Assembly (NCBI GenBank): GCA_050185825.1
Contig: JBFWZA010000010.1
Coordinates: 158,434 to 222,433 of the forward strand
Length of the DNA stretch: 64,000 nt
Direction: 5' to 3'
Origin: SZUA-309 sp050185825
Lineage (GTDB): Bacteria; Pseudomonadota; Gammaproteobacteria; Pseudomonadales; Azotimanducaceae
Shown here: piece after piece, positions 59,835 through 64,000 of the stretch
Layout of the letters: every line of letters starts with the position of its first letter
Numbering within the stretch: position 1 is the stretch's first letter
Translations under genes and position numbers: made by a program
The notes under the pieces: generated by a model
Told to the model about the DNA's origin: nothing
The model's database searches: none
Seen by the model: only the letters and a program-made list of their open reading frames with translations

Positions 59835-61019
59835 ATGGCCTACGTGGACAACCGGACCGTGCACGACGCGGACTCTCACGTCATGGAGCTGCCGACGAAA
59901 ATCGTCGAGTACCTGGAGCGCCGCTATCACGACGACTTCGTGGCCGCCGCCAACAAGTCCATCGAGGTGCCGGAGGTTCTGGCGCGTTCGGCCGCGAAGC
60001 ACGACGACCCGGAGTTCCGGGCCGGCGACGAGGAAAACCTGCTGCTGCGCAAGAACCACCTGGCTCTCGGCGCCTTCCGGCGCGAGGACCGGCCGAAGAC
60101 CCTGGACCTGCTCGGCTTCACGTCGCAGCTCGTCTTCACCACCGCGGCGCTGGGCAACTACGGGCTCGACAACGGCGACGACGTGCCGCTGGCCCTGGCT
60201 GCGGCCCGGGCTCACAACCGGATGAACGCGGACTTCTGCTCGGTGGACCGGCGTCTGCTGGCCACCGCGTACGTGCCGCTCGTCGACTTCGCTGCCGCGC
60301 CGGTCATCGCCCGGGAGGCCATCGAGCTCGGCTGCAAGGGGCTCATCATTCCCTCCGCCTGCCCGAAGGACCGCAGCCCGAGCCACCTCGGCTTCGATCC
60401 GCTCTGGGCCGTGGCCCAGGAGGCCGGCGTGCCCATCCTCTTTCACGTCGGCGGCGAGGAGAAGATGCGGCCGAGCTACTTCGAGAACGGCCTGCCCAAG
60501 GTGAAGGACTTCCACGGCGGCGACGAGAACTTCACCAGCCTGTCGTTCATGACCATTCCGCTCTCCGTCTGGCAGACCCTGGCGGCCCTGATCTACGACG
60601 GCGTGCTGGACCGGTTCCCGCGGCTGAAGTTCGGCGCCATCGAGCTCGGCGCGTCCTGGCTGCCGAGCTGGATGCGTTTCCTGGATTCCGGCTTCGAGGC
60701 CTTCAGGAAGGGTGAGGAACGGCTCAAGAAGCTGTCCGACCGGCCGAGCGGGATCGCGAAGCGGCAGCTGCGCGTGACCCCCTACTCCCACGAACCTTCC
60801 GGCTGGATCATCGACAACTCGAGCGAGGACATGCTGCTCTTCTCGTCGGACTTCCCGCACGTGGAAGGCGGCCGCAATCCCATCAAGCGCTTCGAGGAGA
60901 ATCTGGGCGAGGTGAGCGACGTTGCCCGGCAGAAGTTCTACCGCGACAACTTCATCGATCTGATGGGACCGAGCCTGCCCACGGATCTGCACGACCACCC
61001 GTCCGTTCGCGCGGCCTGA
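59835..61019 (+). CDS. Amidohydrolase-family (TIM-barrel metal-dependent) hydrolase
   Basis: The protein has 394 residues. The N-terminus VHDADSHVMELP has the DxH metal motif of the COG2159 branch. A later metal histidine is probably in PILFHVGGEEK, and the C-terminal aspartate in MLLFSSDFPHVEGG. These fit ACMSD-like decarboxylases and related hydrolases acting on aromatic or CoA-linked carboxylates. No signal peptide is seen, so it acts in the cytosol. It is in a plus-strand run after the peptidase gene and converges on the alpha/beta hydrolase. Substrate and exact reaction are unknown. Confidence 0.8.
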   Translation: MAYVDNRTVHDADSHVMELPTKIVEYLERRYHDDFVAAANKSIEVPEVLARSAAKHDDPEFRAGDEENLLLRKNHLALGAFRREDRPKTLDLLGFTSQLVFTTAALGNYGLDNGDDVPLALAAARAHNRMNADFCSVDRRLLATAYVPLVDFAAAPVIAREAIELGCKGLIIPSACPKDRSPSHLGFDPLWAVAQEAGVPILFHVGGEEKMRPSYFENGLPKVKDFHGGDENFTSLSFMTIPLSVWQTLAALIYDGVLDRFPRLKFGAIELGASWLPSWMRFLDSGFEAFRKGEERLKKLSDRPSGIAKRQLRVTPYSHEPSGWIIDNSSEDMLLFSSDFPHVEGGRNPIKRFEENLGEVSDVARQKFYRDNFIDLMGPSLPTDLHDHPSVRAA

Positions 61020-61038
61020 GGTCCCGGCGCGGCTGCCG

Positions 61039-61914
61039 TCAGGGCGTCAGGAATCCCGACGCCGCCAGCCACTCGCCGAACCGGTCTATCCAGGTGTCCG
61101 CCGGCAGGCCCTGCCTGCGCATGCCGAAGCCGTGGCCGCCGCTGGCGTAGAGGTGCATCTCCACCGGCCGGCCCGCCGCCAGCCACTGCCCGTAGATCTT
61201 CACGCTGTCCGCGGCGAGACCGAGCTGGTCGTCCGAGGCGGCGACGATGAACATGGGCGGTGCGTTGACGGGCACCGACAGACCGTCGAACGCCCCGGCA
61301 CCCGCATAGACCGGCGCCATGAAGGCCGGCCGGGATTCGCCGTCGTAGTTGAGCGCCACGTGCATGGTTACCGCGCCGCCCGCGGAAAAACCCATGAACC
61401 CCACGCGATCGGGATCGACGCCGAAGGCCGGCGCTCGGGCGCGGACGAGACGCATGGCGGCCAAGCCGTCCGCACCGGCCAGCGGCAGGATGCGGGCCAT
61501 GTCGGCACGCGTCTGCTCCGCGGGCTTGGCGATCATCTCCGCCACCGCGTCCGCGCCCGACGGCACGAGCCGGTAGCGGAGCACGAAGGCGGCCACGCCG
61601 CGTTCGTTCAGCCACGCTGCCACGTCGTTACCTTCACTGTTGATCGACAGCGCGTGAAAGCCGCCACCCGGTGCGATGATCACCGCGGTGCCGTTGCCGT
61701 GCTCCGGGAGGAACGCCTCCAGCGACGGGCTCGTCACGTTGGTGACTACCTCGGTGTTGAAGATTTCGGAGAAGTAAGCGCGCTCGGTCACGGACCAGCC
61801 CTCCGACCCCGGCGCGGGGCCGGGATACAGCGGGATCCGTTCGCCCGCCTCAGCCACGGTTGCGATCGTCGTGGCGAGCAGCACGCACAGCAGTGGAAAC
61901 AGTCGGGAAATCAT
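61039..61914 (-). CDS. Exported alpha/beta hydrolase (BD-FAE/dienelactone hydrolase-like)
   Basis: The protein has 291 residues from the ATG at 61914 (MISRLFPLLCVLLATTIATV), with GGAGG about 10 bases upstream. A signal peptide precedes the fold. The oxyanion loop is APGGGFHAL and the nucleophile elbow is GFSAGG. The acid is probably in the SDDQLG region, and the catalytic histidine is in GGHGFG. The layout resembles xylan acetyl-esterase-type and carboxylesterase relatives exported to the periplasm. It is convergent with the amidohydrolase gene (19 bases between stops). An inverted repeat GTACGC-N3-GCGTAC (61938-61952) lies 24 bases upstream of its start. Confidence 0.82.
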   Translation of the reverse strand: MISRLFPLLCVLLATTIATVAEAGERIPLYPGPAPGSEGWSVTERAYFSEIFNTEVVTNVTSPSLEAFLPEHGNGTAVIIAPGGGFHALSINSEGNDVAAWLNERGVAAFVLRYRLVPSGADAVAEMIAKPAEQTRADMARILPLAGADGLAAMRLVRARAPAFGVDPDRVGFMGFSAGGAVTMHVALNYDGESRPAFMAPVYAGAGAFDGLSVPVNAPPMFIVAASDDQLGLAADSVKIYGQWLAAGRPVEMHLYASGGHGFGMRRQGLPADTWIDRFGEWLAASGFLTP

Positions 61915-62092
61915 GTCGCATCGATCCTCCAGACCAGGTACGCACAGCGTACGGATCCCGGGAGTCAATCAGAACCGGCGTCCGCTTGCACCCCTGAAGC
62001 ACCCGGTTTGATCCGGACACTTCCTTCAGCCCCCCACCACCCCGTAGTATCGGTCGATTAAAGACCAAGCAGACCCACACGGAGGAAGGAAC

Positions 62093-63340
62093 ATGTCCGA
62101 TCTGGAAGCGGATCTCTTCAACCTGGCCATGTCGGAGCAGGCGCAGCCGCTCATGGACGCGGTGAAGAAACACATCGCGGAAAACGTGGTGCCCATCATC
62201 GAGGAATTCGAGCGCCTGCACGAGGAGAAGGACGATCCCTGGAGCTGGCATCCGCGCCAGCTGGAGCTGCTCGACGGCGCCAAGGCGAAGGCCAAGGCCG
62301 CGGGCTTGTGGAATTTCTTTCTGCCGGACTCGGAGATCGGCGAAGGCCTGACCAACCTGGACTATGCCTACATCGCCGCGGAGCTCGGCAAGTATCCGCT
62401 CGCCTCCGAGACGCTCAACTGCTCCGCGCCCGACACGGGCAACATGGAGGTGCTGGAGCGGGTCGGCACGCCGGAGCAGAAGGAGAAGTGGCTGAAGCCG
62501 TTGCTCGCCGGCGAGATCCGCTCCGCCTATGCCATGACGGAGCCGGGACTGCCCTCGTCGGACGCCAAGAACATTTCCACCAGCGCCGTGCTCGACGGCG
62601 ACGAGTGGGTGATCAACGGCGAGAAGTACTACATCTCCGGCGCCGGCGATCCCCGCTGCAAGATCATGATCACCATGGTCAAGACCAGCCCGGACGCGCC
62701 GCCGTCGCGGCAGCAGTCCCAGATCCTGGTGCCCATGGACACGCCCGGCGTAGAGATCGTCGGCGCCATGCAGGTGTTCGGTCAGGACCACGCCCCGCGC
62801 GGCCATATGCATCTGAAGTTCAACAACGTCCGCGTGCCGAAGGAGAACATCCTGCTGGGTGAGGGCCGCGGCTTCGAGATCTCCCAGGTGCGCCTGGGAC
62901 CGGGACGGATCCACCACTGCATGCGCTCCATCGGCAAGGCGGAGAAAGCCCTGGAGCTGATGGTGAAGCGCGGGGCCACGCGCGAGGCGTTCGGCAAACC
63001 CATCGTCAAGCTCGGCAAGAATCTCGAAGTCATCTCCCGGGCCCGGATCGAGATCAACGCCATGAAGCTCGCCGTCCTGCAGGCCGCCAAGGCCATGGAC
63101 GTGCTCGGCAACAAGGAGGCCCGCGTCTACGTGAGCGCCGTGAAGGCCATGGTGCCGGAGAAGGTCTGCCAGATCATCGACGCCGCCATCCAGATCCACG
63201 GCGCCACCGGCATCTCCCAGTGGACGCCGCTGGCGGAGATGTACATGGACATGCGCCACCTGCGCTTCGCGGACGGTCCGGACGAGGTACACCACATGGT
63301 GGTGGGCCGCGCCGAGGTGCAGAAGTACGGCCTCTGGTAG
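62093..63340 (+). CDS. Acyl-CoA dehydrogenase
   Basis: The protein has 415 residues, with GGAGGAAGGA just before the ATG. The family signature is complete: helical N-terminal domain, then AYAMTEPGLPSSDAKNISTS (FAD and substrate contacts), GDEWVINGEKYYISGAGDP, GRIHHCMRSIGKAEKALELM and TREAFGKPIVKLGKN, and IQIHGATGISQWTPLAEMYM. The enzyme oxidises an acyl-CoA to the enoyl-CoA, passing electrons to ETF. The final-helix base of some dehydrogenases is not obvious, so it may act on branched or cyclic acyl-CoAs. No partner gene directly overlaps; the neighbours suggest lipid or aromatic breakdown. Confidence 0.9.
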   Translation: MSDLEADLFNLAMSEQAQPLMDAVKKHIAENVVPIIEEFERLHEEKDDPWSWHPRQLELLDGAKAKAKAAGLWNFFLPDSEIGEGLTNLDYAYIAAELGKYPLASETLNCSAPDTGNMEVLERVGTPEQKEKWLKPLLAGEIRSAYAMTEPGLPSSDAKNISTSAVLDGDEWVINGEKYYISGAGDPRCKIMITMVKTSPDAPPSRQQSQILVPMDTPGVEIVGAMQVFGQDHAPRGHMHLKFNNVRVPKENILLGEGRGFEISQVRLGPGRIHHCMRSIGKAEKALELMVKRGATREAFGKPIVKLGKNLEVISRARIEINAMKLAVLQAAKAMDVLGNKEARVYVSAVKAMVPEKVCQIIDAAIQIHGATGISQWTPLAEMYMDMRHLRFADGPDEVHHMVVGRAEVQKYGLW

Positions 63341-63445
63341 CGGCTGTCCGCTCCGACGAACGGTGCCCCACGGCGCCGTTTTCGTCTGCATCCAGGAAGA
63401 TCTGACCCGGCCCGCCGCCGACACAGCGAGTTGCCACAGCTTCTA

Positions 63446-63498
63446 TTAGCCTGGTTGCTAAATGAGATTCCCGGCGTATTATTTAGCTGTTTCGCTAA
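63446..63498 (+). promoter_or_regulatory. Promoter with two TTAGC-N6-GCTAA operators
   Basis: Identical-symmetry sites lie at 63446-63461 and 63483-63498 (TTAGC, six bases, GCTAA), with centres 37 bases apart. Between and overlapping them are TTGCTA (63455-63460) and TATTAT (63477-63482) with a 16-base spacer, a fair -35/-10 pair. The first site overlaps -35 and the second the start point. They precede the monooxygenase-like/ArsR gene pair, so the ArsR-type product is the likely binder. Confidence 0.6.
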
Positions 63499-63513
63499 TT
63501 TAAGGAGAGGGTC

Positions 63514-63834
63514 ATGGCGGAAACCGTTATCTGCCACTATCGGGTGGCCTCGGGCAACGAGCCACGCTTCGAATCCCTGCTGGCGGGCCACTGGCCGACA
63601 CTCCGGCGCCTCGGTCTGGTGACCGGCACGCCGCCTCAACACTTCCGCGGCCGGGAGCAGGACAACGGCCAGCCCATTTATTTCGAGATCTTTCACTGGG
63701 AGGACGGCGCCGCGGACCGGGCCCACGAGCATCCGGAGGTGATGGCCATCTGGGAGCCCATGGACTCCCTCTGCGAAGCGCGCGGCGGCAAGCCGAACAT
63801 GGAATTTCCGCACGTGACGCCGTTCCGTGCCTGA
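63514..63834 (+). CDS. Small antibiotic-biosynthesis-monooxygenase-like protein
   Basis: The protein has 106 residues, with AAGGAGAGG 5-9 bases before the ATG. The dimeric alpha-beta barrel pattern is visible: VICHYRVASGNEPRFESLLA, then QPIYFEIFHWEDGAADRAHE, and HPEVMAIWEPMDSL with an H-P-x-V-x-x-x-W helix. Such small proteins act as heme-independent monooxygenases or ligand-binding partners. Its last 8 bases overlap the start of the ArsR-type gene, so the two are co-translated. It is not long enough to assign a substrate. Confidence 0.7.
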   Translation: MAETVICHYRVASGNEPRFESLLAGHWPTLRRLGLVTGTPPQHFRGREQDNGQPIYFEIFHWEDGAADRAHEHPEVMAIWEPMDSLCEARGGKPNMEFPHVTPFRA

Positions 63835-64000
63835 GCTGACGGAGACGCTCGCGACTCTGCCGCGGAGAGCGAAGGGCATCGCCGAGGTGGAGCAGGCGGA
63901 TGCGGTGTTCGCCGCCCTCGCTCACCCGGCCCGCCGCCAGATCCTGCTCTCCGTGCACTTCCGGGGGGAAGCCCGGGCCGGCGACATCGCCCGGCGCTTC
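63827..64000 (+). CDS. ArsR-family HTH regulator (partial, cut by window edge)
   Basis: GTG 63827 opens a frame of 58 codons to the right edge. The N-terminal tail is followed by VFAALAHPARRQILLSVHF and AGDIARRF, the start of an ArsR-type winged helix. The start overlaps the upstream small gene by 8 bases. The metal- or ligand-binding residues would lie beyond the edge. It probably represses its own promoter at the TTAGC-N6-GCTAA sites, with the small protein as target. That regulation is inference from arrangement. Confidence 0.75.
   Translation, partial: MPELTETLATLPRRAKGIAEVEQADAVFAALAHPARRQILLSVHFRGEARAGDIARRF

Noticed and set aside
1..64000. tRNA, rRNA, CRISPR arrays, insertion sequences and prophage genes
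   Set aside because: None was recognised. The tandem repeats at 5112-5198 and 46775-46834 lack CRISPR-like spacers and cas genes.

Overview
This is a GC-rich chromosomal stretch, most likely from an aerobic gammaproteobacterium. The evidence is a complete Gram-negative pel operon, a CzcCBA-type metal pump, TonB-dependent and usher outer-membrane proteins, a wax ester synthase and several acyl-CoA and hydroxylase genes of a lipid- or hydrocarbon-using lifestyle. Placement below class level is inference. I saw no rRNA, tRNA, CRISPR array or transposase. Gene density is high and many neighbouring genes overlap by 4 bases.

Layout. 1-4330 (minus): a chaperone-usher pilus operon (major pilin, tip-like subunit, chaperone, usher), cut at the left edge. 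4636-5100: a small secreted protein. 5189-18840 (minus): pelABCDEFG, headed by an HDOD-GGDEF protein that probably supplies c-di-GMP to PelD. A 19-bp tandem repeat covers the pelG stop codon, and a Crp-like site lies upstream of the operon. 19118-28080 (plus): a small secreted protein, an MFS symporter, an EthD-like protein, a TonB-dependent receptor, a lipoprotein cytochrome c, a Tat-exported FAD oxidase, a PLP-fold enzyme and an outer-membrane protein. 28148-31597: a single-chain acyl-CoA carboxylase. 31649-37714 (minus): a CzcCBA-type efflux system with two small accessory proteins. 37792-43737 (minus): an unknown protein, two overlapping bactofilin genes, a UbiA-sulfatase fusion, and a periplasmic peroxiredoxin whose catalytic cysteine codon is an in-frame TGA. 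43840-46722 (plus): a GST-like protein, a thioesterase and a wax ester synthase behind a sigma-54-like promoter. 46844-49443: a two-subunit molybdenum hydroxylase behind tandem palindromes. 49462-52781: an SRPBCC protein, a 30-residue membrane peptide, a Crp/Fnr regulator and a large secreted protein with a palindrome in front of it. 52821-56591 (minus): a soluble-adenylyl-cyclase-like protein with ATPase and TPR regions. 56721-64000: enoyl-CoA hydratase, M28 peptidase, amidohydrolase, alpha/beta hydrolase, acyl-CoA dehydrogenase, and a small monooxygenase-like protein co-transcribed with an ArsR-type regulator, cut at the right edge.

The most notable items are the apparent selenocysteine peroxiredoxin (TGA at 43513-43515) and, 30 bases downstream on the same strand, a polytopic UbiA prenyltransferase joined to a type I sulfatase in one 915-residue chain. 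The two are probably co-transcribed. Second-messenger signalling is also a theme: a diguanylate cyclase at the head of the Pel operon, a class III nucleotide cyclase, a Crp/Fnr regulator and a Crp-like site are all within this window.
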